Source: Cryptomeria japonica (lineage: Eukaryota; Streptophyta; Pinopsida; Cupressales; Cupressaceae). Taken from it: a stretch of DNA of 62,000 bases. Made by a program: the position numbers and the translations under genes. The DNA lies in assembly GCF_030272615.1 (NCBI RefSeq), contig NC_081409.1:19596260-19658259 (forward strand), in the 5' to 3' direction. Within the stretch, counting starts at the first letter, position 1, and the number at the start of each line of letters is the position of its first letter. The notes under the pieces are model-generated. The model was not told the DNA's origin and did no database searches. It saw nothing but the letters and a program-made list of their open reading frames with translations. This document shows, piece after piece, positions 1-10,831 of the stretch.

Positions 1-70
1 GCCTAGGTCTTTTTATCACTTTGATAATAGTAGGGTTTGCTATATATTCAATTGCAGAGGTGGATGCCAT
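1..70 (-). CDS. 5' end of ORF2 of LTR element G (runs off window)
   Basis: An ATG at 68-70 opens a frame that stays open to the window edge (MASTSAIEYI...). It lies downstream of the zinc-knuckle ORF1 of the same element, in the position ORF2 occupies in element F (23317-26685, which also begins MAS). A TATA-like box lies about 145 bp upstream. Only 23 codons are visible, so function cannot be assigned. I infer that it is the N-terminus of the same kind of non-pol protein as in F. Confidence 0.4.
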   Translation of the reverse strand, partial: MASTSAIEYIANPTIIKVIKRPR

Positions 71-210
71 GATTAAATACCTTTTACTGCCTTTAGGATG
101 GATGATTGCTTGGAGTGTTCTTGCCTCTTGCTTGGAATGCCTTAGCTCGAAATCTTCCCGCTCTTCGTAGGTTTGAAATCTCGGTGAAATGAAATGGAGC
201 CAAAACCTCA

Positions 211-219
211 GTTTTATAG
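211..219 (-). promoter_or_regulatory. TATA-like box ahead of element G ORF2
   Basis: The minus strand reads CTATAAAAC between ORF1 and ORF2 of element G, about 145 bp before the ORF2 ATG. Element F has TGTATAAATG in the equivalent gap (about 23053). The repeated placement suggests separate transcription of ORF2. This rests on sequence likeness only. Confidence 0.3.
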
Positions 220-373
220 TGTCTTTTTGCCATCTACCACATTAAATGCATGTCGGTTAAGTATTCTCTTAACATTGTCTGACGGTAAAAAATAATTTTC
301 AACTTCTTATCTCTAACCGAGGGAATAATAGCAAATGTGTCATTAGATTGCCAAACCCTCAAGGAAACTTTCT

Positions 374-1531
374 TCAATTAGATGAAGAACTTCCTGCCGG
401 TGGAGCACTGCTCTATCCTACCAGTGAAGCATCACTCTGTCCTGTCGGTGAAGCATTAATTTGTTCTACCGGTGGAGGAGTATTCCCAATATTTAGATCA
501 TCTTTTCTAATCCATTGTTTTGAGAATTCTTGCTTAACCTCTTCAACTTTTTCTTTACCTTTCAAGCTAGAACTTTTGTTGTCTACCGGTGTTCCTTTAC
601 TTCTACAGAATTTTGCAATATGCCCAATCTTGTTACATGCATAACAAGTTACATTATTCTTCTGAATAGCTTTCCCATAACCTATGCCAGTTTGTGTTCT
701 ACATTGATTAGATAAATGTCCAAATCTTCCACAAACATAACATCTCACATTCATTCTGCAGTTTTTAGAGTTGTGACCAACTTTGTTGCATTTAGAACAT
801 TGACCGGTGGGTGTGTTGATATTCTGATAATTTCTAGATCTACATCCATTTTCTCTATGACCATACTTATTACAGTTAAAGCATTTTCCATTGAATTTAT
901 AAGCATTAGGTTGTCTTACCGGTTTGCTGTGATCCTGAGTATTTGCAGTACCGGAGCTTTCACCAACTTCAAAGCCAATTCCAGAAGTGTCACCTTTAGG
1001 TTTTTTATTCTTCAGCAAGGTGCCAAGTTCCTCTGAGCTTTTCTTGAATTTTTCTTTATGTTGATTTGTAGTTTCTAGTTCTCTTTCTAAGACTTCTTTT
1101 TGTCTCATCAGTTCATTTGAGTCATTCTGAGTATGCATCAGATCTGTCTTCAACATGTCATTTTCATAGCTAAGTCTTGTGTTCTCATTTGCTGCATCAC
1201 TTAGTCTTCTGGTCAATTCTTCTTCATTCTTCTTCCTATCCTCAATTTCTTTTCAAAATCTCATAGTCATATCCTGCATCTCATTCTTTGTTGTCATGTT
1301 CTCTTGTTTCAACTTGCTTATCATATCATTAAGTGATTCCTTTTCATCATTCTCATTTTGCAATTTTTCACAAAGTTCTCTTCTCTTATTTCTTGCAACA
1401 GTAAAATTTTCTTGAAGTGCCTGAATGATATCCTGAGCTACCCTTAAATCATCTTCTAGTTTGATATTTTTCAATTTCTCTACATCATAGTCTATAAGAG
1501 CTCCTTCAAGTTGCTTCATCAGATTCTCCAT
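374..1531 (-). pseudogene. Gag-like coiled-coil and zinc-knuckle protein (ORF1 of element G)
   Basis: Nucleocapsid/gag-type protein of a Copia-like LTR element. The first ATG is at 1529-1531, shortly after the primer site. Roughly the first 190 residues are a charged, heptad-rich coiled coil. A linker with GIGFEVGESSGT follows, then four CCHC zinc knuckles from about residue 215: CFNCNKYGHRENGC, CSKCNKVGHNSKNC, CYVCGRFGHLSNQC and CYACNKIGHIAKFC. All four keep every C and H. The tail is acidic and polar. An in-frame TGA at 1253-1255 breaks the coil; a TAG at 413-415 is followed by 12 more codons to TGA at 374-376. The linker and knuckle order match ORF1 of F, so the two are homologous. The protein would package element RNA. 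Confidence 0.75.
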
Positions 1532-1581
1532 CTTTACCGGTGTCAAGATCTTCCTCAAGCTATTAGGCTTCTGAAAATAGA

Positions 1582-1600
1582 GGACCAAGCTCTAATACCA
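1582..1600 (-). other. Primer binding site of element G
   Basis: The minus strand reads TGGTATTAGAGCTTGGTCC, close to the complement of the plant initiator tRNA-Met 3' end (TGGTATCAGAGC...). It lies two bases (AT) inside the LTR edge, the same spacing as in B and F. Confidence 0.75.
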
Positions 1601-1602
1601 AT

Positions 1603-2309
1603 TTTTAGGAATCCCACTGATACTGAGGGGGGGGTGAATCAGTATCTGATCAGTGATTAGAATTTCTTGAATTAAAACATGCAGAACATATTCTAATAGT
1701 GTACCGGTATGCAAGAAATAATGCAATAAATAGAATCAAGAACATCAACATGAAAAGAACACCATAACACAAGGTTTTAACGAGGAAACCCAGTGTGGGA
1801 GAAACCTCGGTGGGATTTGTGACCCACAATATTCACTCACTAGCCAATAAGAGAATATTACTTGCAATAGGGGCCTGCACATGCAGGAAGGCCAACTGCC
1901 TAGAGCTCTCTACTCAATGGGAAGTCTCACTGACTTACAATGAGGATTATACAAATCCAATATCTTGTACTGCTTTACAATAGCATCTATAATTCCTGAT
2001 CCAGTATCGGTTGCTGCTCTACTTCTTACATAAACCCTTAGCCTATATTTCGCATAATAGGTCTGCCTAATATTTTTCTTTTATTCTCCCTCACACATTA
2101 CCAAATATCTACAATGATCTCTTTTATATATGAGTCATTTTACAATTTTCCAAGTCGGCTTACAAAATAATAAACAAAATATAATATAACAATATCATGT
2201 CAGCCTCTGTGTCGGTATACATCTTTTCTTTGTGCTAGTGTCGGTGTCCTGAGTGTCAGTGTAGAGTGTGATCTGCTGATGTCAGTATAATGCTTTTGTC
2301 AGTGCCATA
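1603..2309 (-). mobile_element. 5' LTR of Copia-like element G
   Basis: On the minus strand this LTR runs from TATGGCACTG (canonical TG apparently mutated to TA) to the primer site. It contains the C-rich block before CTCAGTAT and the GGTTTCTCCC...GGGTTTCC block shared with the other Copia LTRs here. Its start interrupts the reading frame of H at 2310. The partner 3' LTR lies outside the window, so target duplications cannot be checked. The low-coordinate edge is known to within a few bases. Confidence 0.65.
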
Positions 2310-3337
2310 GGATTGCAAGGTTGCCATCAATGACAAAACCTTCAATCACATACAATGTCTCATTAGAGTGTGCATATGTCAACAGCCTCTCTATCCCAAG
2401 ATAAAATTGTGCTCCATAATTACACAGGAATCTCTTCACCATCCTTTTCCTTAACCAGATCCATTTCATTAGTGAAGTAATCAACACCTTTAAACAAAAA
2501 CATATGCATGAGAATAGAGTACCACCCAAAAGGTCTGTCTACCTTACCATTTTTTATCCCTATCAGCCCTGCATAAATTGCATCAGTGAGATAAGGTGCA
2601 TAATCAAAAGTTACTGCCAGACAGGGGTTCAGAATCTGTGCTATCATTAACATGTAGTGAGTTGGCATGGTTGTTTCAACATCTTCCCAAAAAATCTGAC
2701 AAAGTGACCAATACATCCCTTTAGCCCTTAGAGTAAAAAGATTTAGAGAGAAAGGTTCCATGGTACTAGGGCCTACAACAGTTAACCCTCCTATTTTGAC
2801 CAAAAATTCCTTCAAAGGGCCGCTCCTGAGGTGATCTCTCTGCACATTGTAGACATATGCAAGTGTATCAAAATTGATTGGCTCTAATTAGTTTGATACC
2901 TTGCTGAGCTTAAACACTTTCCTAAACTCATCATCATTGATCTCAATTAAGGCTCCCCCATTCACATTTCTCACACATTTAGCAACAGGGTCATAATTAT
3001 TTGCAATCTGGGTTAATAAATCTACATCCATAAAAACCCTAGGGACTATGAGCTTTCCCACATCTAACTCCCATATACTATTCATTGGAGCAAGGGAATG
3101 TCTCTGACCAAATCCTACTTTAAAGAGTCCCAGACCTGATATCCCTATCTGTGGATCCCTCAACCAGTTCCCTTTGTCATACAGGCCATCATTAATTCTC
3201 AAATGGGGGGCCTTGGGAACCAATTCTTTTATTTTGGCTACGACATTGGTGAACATGGTTAATTATTCTAGGAAATCATCACATATAGCTATGTCCTGAT
3301 AATTCACCTTTCCTATGAAATCTCTTCGAGGTGCCAT
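2310..3337 (-). pseudogene. Retroelement ORF2-like protein of unknown function (element H), interrupted by G
   Basis: An ATG at 3335-3337 starts MAPRRDFIG. The frame continues through an in-frame TAA soon after, a second TAA near 2888, and a frameshift near 2425, ending where the G LTR begins. The readable parts look like a real globular protein (for example SLAPMNSIWELDVGKL and DRPFGWYSILMHMF). I do not recognise a named domain. The segment with NGGALIEINDDEFRKVFKLS resembles in layout the ITPEAIYAVTGF segment of F ORF2, so I infer a shared family of non-pol retroelement ORFs. No protease, integrase or RT motif is present. Confidence 0.5.
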
Positions 3338-3639
3338 CTCTAAATTACAACTATTTCAACTTAAACTTCAAACAGACCTTTTGAGAATTTAAGCATCCAA
3401 TGGTACCAATTCAAACTATAACTTTTAAAAAATGGTGCAGAACTTACTTGTTGCCTGAAGAAACTAGCTCTGTGCAATGGTTCCTTTGCAAAACTCTTTG
3501 AAATGACAATTACAATTTAGTTGATGTGAGGCTTAATACAGCAACAGAGTAATGAATTGAAGCATTAATCTGCATGCTTCGACAATCAATTCACAATTAA
3601 ATTTGAAAAAATGTTCCAACGGACCAGAAAGAAATTCTC
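3338..3639 (-). other. Leader between hairpin array and H ORF
   Basis: No ORF of note. On the minus strand a good 5' splice consensus (ACAAGTAAGT) lies about 110 bp before the ORF, and a T-rich stretch ending in TTTAG sits just before the ATG. A leader intron is possible but unproven. Confidence 0.25.
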
Positions 3640-4920
3640 AGTGTCTCGGCTTTTCACTGTTTCGTAAAGATTAAAAACCTTGCATCTTTGGGCTACGAAA
3701 TAACACTCACCATCAGATCCTTTAAAACTTGCACATCTCTTACCTTACCTGGGTCATCCTGCTTGAAAATGAGGCCCACCTTCCTTTCGCTGCTTCGTGA
3801 AGCATAAACCTCGTGCATCTCTTTCATGCGAAACAGCGCTAGCCGTTGGATCTTCTACCATTCGCTCAATCTTTACTCTCCACGGTGACCACTAATCCTT
3901 TTCACTAACCATATGAAGTCCTCATCGCTAATGGTTTTCACTATTTTGCGAAGGTTAAAAACCCTACATCTTCAGGCTATAAAACAATGCTCATTGTTGG
4001 ATATCTTAAAACTTGCACGACCTTTAACATTCTTTATCCTTTGAAGTGGGCCCTCTACACGGAAACCACTTGCCCTATTGATTGCCGGTAGATAGCTCTT
4101 ACGTGTCATCCATTCATTCGTTCAAGAACTCCAATGGACTCCATATCTGAACCACCACATGTTTTACTTAACCATGAATTTTATCACTGTTGCCACTCAA
4201 TCAAAGTGGGCCCTTTATGATCCTTTGGAGCCACATTTCCTACCGACAGGTCATCCCTTTTGTCCTAGCTAGACATCCAAGTATACTGCCACATCATCCG
4301 CTAGCTCATTTCGCCACTTCGCGAAAGGTAAATTTCATGTTGCTTCTGGCTACGAATCAATGTGGGCCATCCAATCAACTCCAAGTTGATCGGCCTTTAA
4401 AAACTAGGACTAGTCTATCTGTTGGGCCCACCTTCCTTTCGTTGCTTCACGAAAGGTAAATTCCATGCTATTTCGCCCAGCGAAACAACACGGACCATCA
4501 GATCTATCTCAAGATGCACCTTCTTTATTTTCCACGTCACCCTTATGCTGGGCCCACATCTCTTTCGCAACTTCGCGAAAGATAAATTTCTAGAATCTTT
4601 CCTTTACGAAACAACGCAGGTCGTTGGATCAACCAGAAGATATCGTCCTTTAACCTTCATTCTTTAACCCACCAGCCGAGCACGCCAATCTTTTCGTTGT
4701 TTCATGAAAGTTAAACTCTGCACATCTCTTTCAAGCGAAATAGCACCAATCGTCAGATCGTCTTTGAGATACGTGGTTTTTAACCAAGGGATCCACTTGC
4801 CTTTCATGCCCGCCACTCTTTTCACTACTTCGCGAAGCATAAAGTTCAAGCTATTTTCCTTTGCGAATTCACGCGCACCGTCAGATCAACCAGAACTTGC
4901 ATGGTTTTTACAAGGCCCGA
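3640..4920. repeat. Degenerate ~128-bp tandem array with paired hairpins
   Basis: About ten diverged units. Landmarks recur at 126-132 bp: the ATCAGATC/GTTGGATC block at about 3711, 3839, 4494, 4620, 4749 and 4878, and the TTCGCGAA core at 4307, 4436, 4562, 4691 and 4818. Each unit carries GGGCCCAC-like sequence, then a 6-7 bp stem hairpin (CTTTCGCAACTTCGCGAAAG at 4562-4581), then a second short palindrome (TTTCGCCCAGCGAAA at 4471-4485). Some stem positions change on both arms together. No ORF spans it. It lies directly upstream of the H ORF, so a promoter or enhancer role for that element is possible. Confidence 0.7.
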
Positions 4921-5614
4921 CAAATAACTAAAAACTTAGGCAAAGGGCATGAAATAAAACATTAATAGAGACTCTCCTAAGGCAAAAAGTAAAGGGGGGA
5001 CCCCTTCACGACAGACCAACCCTTCCGCTTAAGTGGAAAAAGTAACATAGAAATAGAACGCGGGGAGTCCAAGACATAAAAAGGGTAAATTTCAAAAAAC
5101 CCTAAAGCTTCAGACCAATAACTCAGAGGCAAGATGAAGTGCAAAGCACAATTTTGCAGATTATGGAACAAAATTACCCAAAAATCAAAACTGTGATAAC
5201 AAGTTGTTGTAAGAAGGACTTTTAGGAAGAGTATTCCTACGAATTGCTATAGTCCTCCTCGCACAAGTCCAATGTTTAATGATTTGCTTCTTTATCCATA
5301 TGATTTCATGGCCTCTCACCTTGTTAGGACCCTTTTGATAAGGGGTCTTTCTCCACCTAATTCATAATCGAATTCTCAAAATAAAACTCCAAAAAATTCT
5401 CCCTCGTCTTCTCTTGTTGTTGATCATGATTTTGTTGTCACTATCCACTTTGACCAAATTAACATGTTAGAAAATAACTTGAGAGACTTTGAGGGTTTTC
5501 TAAAAAGGGAGAATGTTCTTCCCCAAGTTGGAAATGTTGTGAGAGTGTTGTGAACACTCAAAGAGACATGTCGATCTCAAAAAAAAAGAGGCCTATAGAT
5601 GTTGAGAGCACTGT
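4921..5614. other. Unassigned stretch, no gene seen
   Basis: No convincing coding frame. Probably the upstream part of H and the 3' flank of an older element. I saw no LTR pair here. Confidence 0.4.
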
Positions 5615-6895
5615 TGTAATGTCCCCACTTCTCTAGTTGCTATCCAGATGCATAGATTTGCCCGACATCCATCTCCGTGGGCAAATTCATAGTGTAGGGG
5701 GGATGATTGATTAGCCAAAGGAGACCAACACTTAATCAATTTTGGCTTTGGTGAGCTATTTATAATAAAAATTTCTAATATTAAGTTATAAAGTAACTTT
5801 TTCTAATTTTGGAAAGATTAAAAAGTAACTTTATAAGTTACTTTATGTTGGAATAAGTGACTTTACTTTAAAAGTCACTTTGCACTTTTTCCTAGGAGAC
5901 TTTATAACTTAAAAGGTGGTGATGTTTTATCATGATGAATCCACCTTCCAAGTTGGGTGCCAAGTTTGAGAAGAAAGATTCCAATAGAATCTTTGGAAGA
6001 TGCTTTTGTGGTACGTTTAGGGTAAAATTGAATAAAGAAGGAAGTCATGAGTTTTGGAAGACACTTTTGATTTCATTATTTCTTTGCATCTATTTGTTAT
6101 TGGAGGTCTGCAGCAACACGTACCAGCCTAAGTAGCCATTGGAGGACGAAATCCCTCCAAAATTTGCTTGTGTGGACAAAATCCCACACTTCCTACAACA
6201 CCACGGTAGCACCTTTTGACCAACAATTGGAAATTGGGGTCATTTTTCAGAAGGGATCCATTATTTGTAGCTTTGTCAGGTCTAGACCAATAGATCTGAG
6301 TAGTTATGAGACTTTTTCCAGCTGGTCTTGACTCCAAATTTGTAGATAGTGCCTTCCAAGGCCAATCGTACCATCATTTTCTGCCTATGGAAGTCAATAA
6401 AATAATTAGAAGGGTTTCCACTTGGAATTATTGCTCAAAATTCATTGTCAGTAGCCTATTAGAGGAAGTCAAGGGTTTAATTGGAGGAATTACACCAAAC
6501 TAGAGCTACATAAGCAAATTAGAGGGGAATATTGGAACAATCGGTGATCTCTCCTGACAAGATTTCAGAATAAGCATCAAGATTGCTTGTCATTCATTCA
6601 ATTGTTTTTGCTAATTATTGTTTAGAAGAATAGAGTATATTGGAGTTGTGGATGCATCTCGGAAGCTCCTATAGCAACAATTTTATTCAATAAAGTCAAT
6701 TCAGAGCCTCCAGGAAAGGCGTTGGATCACTAGTAGGCCAAATTTGACAAACTAGAGTTGAAATTCATTAATTTCTTGCATTTGTTAGTTGCTGAAAATA
6801 AATCAGTTATTTTGAAAATTTAGCTAAGTAGATGTTAGTTGCACTTGTTTGTGATTCCAATTTGCATTATTCATTATATCAACCAAAAAACCCCC
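5615..6895 (+). mobile_element. Probable LTR of Gypsy element I
   Basis: Starts TGTAATGTCCCC, a common type of start for plant Gypsy LTRs, and runs through AT-rich, ORF-poor sequence. The end is vague (around 6850-6895) and no clear primer site follows. A Gypsy gag remnant in the same orientation follows at 7440, supporting a 5' LTR. No second copy is present in the window, so this rests on the start motif and the context. Confidence 0.35.
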
Positions 6896-7439
6896 AAAAA
6901 GGCATTTAAACTCAAAAAAAATCTCTCAAAATTCTAAGCTTCAATTCATTGGCCAAAGATTGATTTTGAAACAAAGCAAATCAGAATTGAGAAATCACCA
7001 AGTCAACATCTTTCAACTGTCCATGATCGTTAAGAATCACGTGCCCTTATCTCATACTTCTCTTGAGGTTAATCAATCTGACACTTGTGGCTCTCAACTT
7101 AGTGTTGATATAATTGGGATAATAGTGCATATGGTTGACTCCACCATCCTAGCATCAATGCTTCTATCATTCCCTTGGGTTACACTAGCATGGCTAGCAA
7201 TTCCATGATCACTTCAGCTGCATTACATGCCACTTCTGTCAGTGTCAATCCAGGTGTTTGTGCCATCACTAGTGGCAATTATTGGTTGTCATGTTGGTGT
7301 TGGTGGGGGTAGTGGTGCACATGGTTCTCCTTCTCCTCCTCCTCTATTTGCTAATCCTATCTTGAATACCATATTGTAGAATATGTGACAGTTGCAGTTG
7401 TAGCTCACAAACCTTGCATCCGCCTTTGGTCAATCTTCA
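6896..7439 (+). other. Leader region of Gypsy remnant I
   Basis: No convincing frame until the gag remnant. Pro/Ser-type codons near 7300-7370 may be the degraded N-terminal part of gag. Confidence 0.3.
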
Positions 7440-7820
7440 ATGTCTACCTATTATCGCAAGAGCCCACTTGATATTACCATCCTCAATACCATCTTTCCCT
7501 GTGGTTGAGTAATTAAAGTTTTATTATTTCAATGGTGATGGAGATCGTAATGTGCACATTGACTCGTTCATGACCATGTGTAACGATTATCATAGCTTGG
7601 ATTTCATTTTGCTCAAACTATTATTGCGTTCTCTTAAGGGAATTGTGTTGGAATGGTATACTTCATTACCCGATCACTCCATCCATACATTTGATTATCT
7701 TATGGATGTATTTCTCAAATAGTTCCAAGCTAACATTGGCAACAGGGTAACCATCACAGACCTTGTTCATTGTGAACAAAAGTTGAATGAGAAAGTTACA
7801 TATTTCATTTATTGGTATCA
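7440..7820 (+). pseudogene. Gypsy gag fragment (retrotransposon gag domain)
   Basis: A frame from about 7525 reads as the central part of a Ty3/Gypsy capsid: VHIDSFMTMCNDYHS, LEWYTSLPDHSIHTF, then ANIGNRVTITDLVHC. The LEWYTSLP and HTFDYLMDVF segments are typical of the family. An in-frame TAG at 7720-7722 sits where Gln is expected (LK*FQ), and a frame break lies near 7500. Coding ends abruptly at about 7820, where Copia RT sequence begins with no LTR between them. Confidence 0.7.
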
Positions 7821-7825
7821 ATCTA

Positions 7826-8469
7826 TCGACATTCTTGAATGGTGTTCTAGAGGAAGAAGTGTACATTGAGCAACCAGAAGGGTTTTCTTCAGAAGATGGA
7901 AGAGATATGGTAGGTAAGCTAGAGAAGGCTCTGTATGGGATAAAACAAGCACCAAGAGCTTGGCATGAGAGACTGCACTCATACCTAATAAGTATAGGGT
8001 TCATGAGAACCAATGACAACAATAACTTGTATTTGAAGACTGGAGAAGAAGGAAAACATCTAATTGCAGAGATTTTTGTAGATGACATCATCTTTGAAGG
8101 AGATGATGAAATGAGCAAAGGTGTTGTAGAAGAAATGAAGAAAGAATTTGAAATGTCCATGATCGGTGAAATAAAATTCTTCATTGGTCTGCAAGTATCT
8201 CAGCTAAAGAATGGTATATCCATTAGCCAAACCAATTATATAAGGAAATTATTGAAGACCTTTGGAATGGAAGATTCCAAACCTATTGGAACTCTAATGG
8301 TTACAGGTTGAAAGCTCTCCAAAGACGATGAGGCTAATGAAGTGAATGAGACACTCTATCGATCCAAGATCAGTAAGTTGCAGTATGCAGTGCACAGTAG
8401 ACTAGATATAGCACAAGCAGTTGGCTTGGTTGCTAGATTTTATGCAAATCCAAAAGAGACTCATATGGT
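7826..8469 (+). pseudogene. Copia reverse transcriptase fragment (element A, left part)
   Basis: RVT_2-type Copia RT in the plus direction, starting at the STFLNGVLEEEVYIEQPEGF motif. It continues through ALYGIKQAPRAW and the catalytic FVDD box ([10 protein letters not shown]) to DIAQAVGLVARFYANPKETH. A TGA at 8310-8312 breaks the frame. The N-terminal RT, integrase, protease and gag are missing, so A is 5'-truncated. The frame is cut at 8469 by element B and resumes at 16108 with the RNase H part, proving that the two pieces were once contiguous. Confidence 0.85.
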
Positions 8470-8474
8470 GGTGG

Positions 8475-9973
8475 TGATAGTTATGATACTTAATGTAAGT
8501 ATAGATGCCAAGCTAACAAGATGAGATGGGGGGGGTGAATCATACAAACTTAATCTTCCATAAAAATAACAGATTCAACCTCGGTAACATATACTTCAGC
8601 AATATAACCAAAATTGCTAAACATGCAAACTCATAAGCATATAAACATCATAACACTCATAACACCAGATTTAACGTGGAAACTCAAATAGGGAAAAACC
8701 ACTGTGGGATTTCAGACCCACTAAGAAATATACTCTTCTAGAGTATGCTCAGTTAAAAGCAAATCCTGTTAAAGATTACAAACACATTACTAGATGTGAC
8801 TCGGTTAAGGGATTTCCCTCAGATCTGTTAGGATCTTCACCTTGTTAGAGGTGACCTTGTTAAAGGGTTTCAAACACTCAACCAGAATGTCACCTTTCTA
8901 GAGGGTTTTACAAATAAGACTGTTAAGTCCACTCGGTTAAGAGATTTTATGTCACTTCACAAAATAACAGTAATAAAAATCTATCTGCAACTTCACATCT
9001 AAAATACTAAACCAGATTCTTATTTGCTCAATACAATCTAGTCATAGGACTTATCTTGTCCCTCTGTTGGGCTCTATACTCTGTTATTCAAACAGGTCTT
9101 CAAGCTTCTATGCTCGGTAATCACTATGTAGCATCCATGTGCATACACTTGCCCACATACATTGTTTATCAACAGTTCCTTATTTATAAACAATTGCTAA
9201 CCGCTTGATCTCCCTGATCACATATCCCATGATCAATCATAGCCATCAGATCTTCAAACTTGACTAGGTTCAATATATCCTTCGATCTGAAAATGTTTTA
9301 CCTTGCCTTGGAACTTGCATACATATCTTGGAACTTGTGCTAAGGTATTGCGGTTCAATCTGCATTATAGGTCTTCCTGCCGATCTTCCATTGCCATAGA
9401 TTCTTAACAAACTTCATGCACGACATACCAATCATTTAATCAATTCCAGCTCATCAGCTTCCTTCATTAAATAATGCTTTTAATCATTTAATGCATTCTG
9501 TTACAGCTCGGTTGCAACTCGGTAAATACTAAACTTCACTCGGTAGACATTTCGCCTTCATTAACCGATAGCGATAACCTTAGGGTTTACCGACTAGGTT
9601 CTTTGCTCAGTAATATAGTATAGTATTAACCTTACAATCAACAACATATGTAGGATATCAAAACAATATAAACATCATGATCTCGTCATTGTCTAACTCA
9701 GCAATAGTTGCCCATTGAATAACTTATTTCTCCCCTTATTCATCACATTCTTTCTGTGTCTTTTACGGACATCTTTATACTCATCAAATCATACTTCTTA
9801 AGATATGGAAACATCATACTGAATTAGAAAATCAATTTCTTGACATCAATGACAAAATAATAATATTAAGACAGTAAACATCCTTAATCAGTTATATCCA
9901 TAATCATCAACAACTTTCTCAATATCCTAATTGAAATGCCAACAATCTCTTATTGTCTGTTATAATGCCAACA
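8475..9973 (-). repeat. 3' LTR of element B
   Basis: 1499 bp. On the minus strand it begins TGTTGGCATTATAA and ends ...CTATCA. It carries the conserved block reading GTGGTTTTTCCC then GAGTTTCCACG on the minus strand (about 8675-8704) and the C-rich run near its end. It matches 14578-16102 along its length. Confidence 0.92.
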
Positions 9974-9986
9974 ATCTCCCCCTTTG
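9974..9986 (-). other. Polypurine tract of element B
   Basis: The minus strand reads CAAAGGGGGAGAT immediately before the 3' LTR. It is the primer for plus-strand DNA synthesis, and the same CCAAAGGGGGA form ends elements A and F. Confidence 0.85.
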
Positions 9987-10333
9987 GCATTGATGGCAAA
10001 ACCAATTGATTTGACCTAATTGATTTGGATTGTTGTGAGATTCTGAAATGCTCTCCCCCTGTCATCAGACTTCTCCCTCATACGATAGTGTTCTCCCCCT
10101 TTGACAATAATGCCAAAAAGTAAAGAACTAAAACATGATTTCTTCCGCTAAGAAGTGAATTCCTTGGTGTCATGTGTCAACTCAGTCTCGGTCAGAGCAT
10201 TGTGTCTTCAATTCCTATTCCCTGTATTTGTTTCCTGCACACCTTTAGAAAACATCCTAAAGTGTGTAAATAAGCATCAATCCACACATAATATTCTATA
10301 GATTCATCGAATTGATGCTTTCACCAAACTCGG
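9987..10333 (-). other. 3' untranslated region of element B
   Basis: Non-coding stretch between the RNase H stop and the polypurine tract. It contains several further copies of CCCCCTTTG-like purine-tract sequence (10052-10100, opposite strand), as in the 3' tail of A. Confidence 0.6.
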
Positions 10334-10831
10334 TCAATGAGTAGAAGATAGGGGTAGGACCCCTAACTTACTTCTGAGATACTCAAAAGTGTCCCTTGGC
10401 AGTGGCTTGGTGAAGATATCTGCTATTTGTTCCTTTGTGCTAACATACTCCAACACCACTTTCTTCTCTTGAGCTTCTTCTCTAAGATAATGATATTTGA
10501 TAGAGATGTGCTTTGTCTTAGAGTGCATAACAGGATTCTTTGAAATGTTAATGGCACTAGTATTGTCACAGAATATAGTTACTAGCTCGGTAACTTTCTC
10601 ATTTATACCTTCCAACAGTTGTTTGATCCATGCTATATTAGTACAATTCAATGCTGCAACAACATATTCAGCTTTTGTTGTTCACTGTGAAACACATCCT
10701 TGTTTCTTGCTAAGCCAACTCACTAGTCTTTCTCCTAAAAAGAAAGCTCCTCCACTTGTGCTTTTTCTGTCATCAATGTTGCCTGCCCAATCAGCATCAG
10801 TATAAACTTTTAAATGAAAATCATTTCCTTT
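10334..10831 (-). pseudogene. Copia RNase H domain (element B)
   Basis: C-terminal RNase H of the B polyprotein. It shows ADWAGNIDDRKSTSGG, CDNTSAINISKNPVMHSKTK and the closing IADIFTKPLPRDTFEYLRSK, all typical of plant Copia. A TAG where Gln is expected separates it from RT (near 10831), and a TGA interrupts the SQ*TTKAEY segment. It would degrade the RNA strand of the RNA:DNA hybrid during reverse transcription. Confidence 0.85.
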
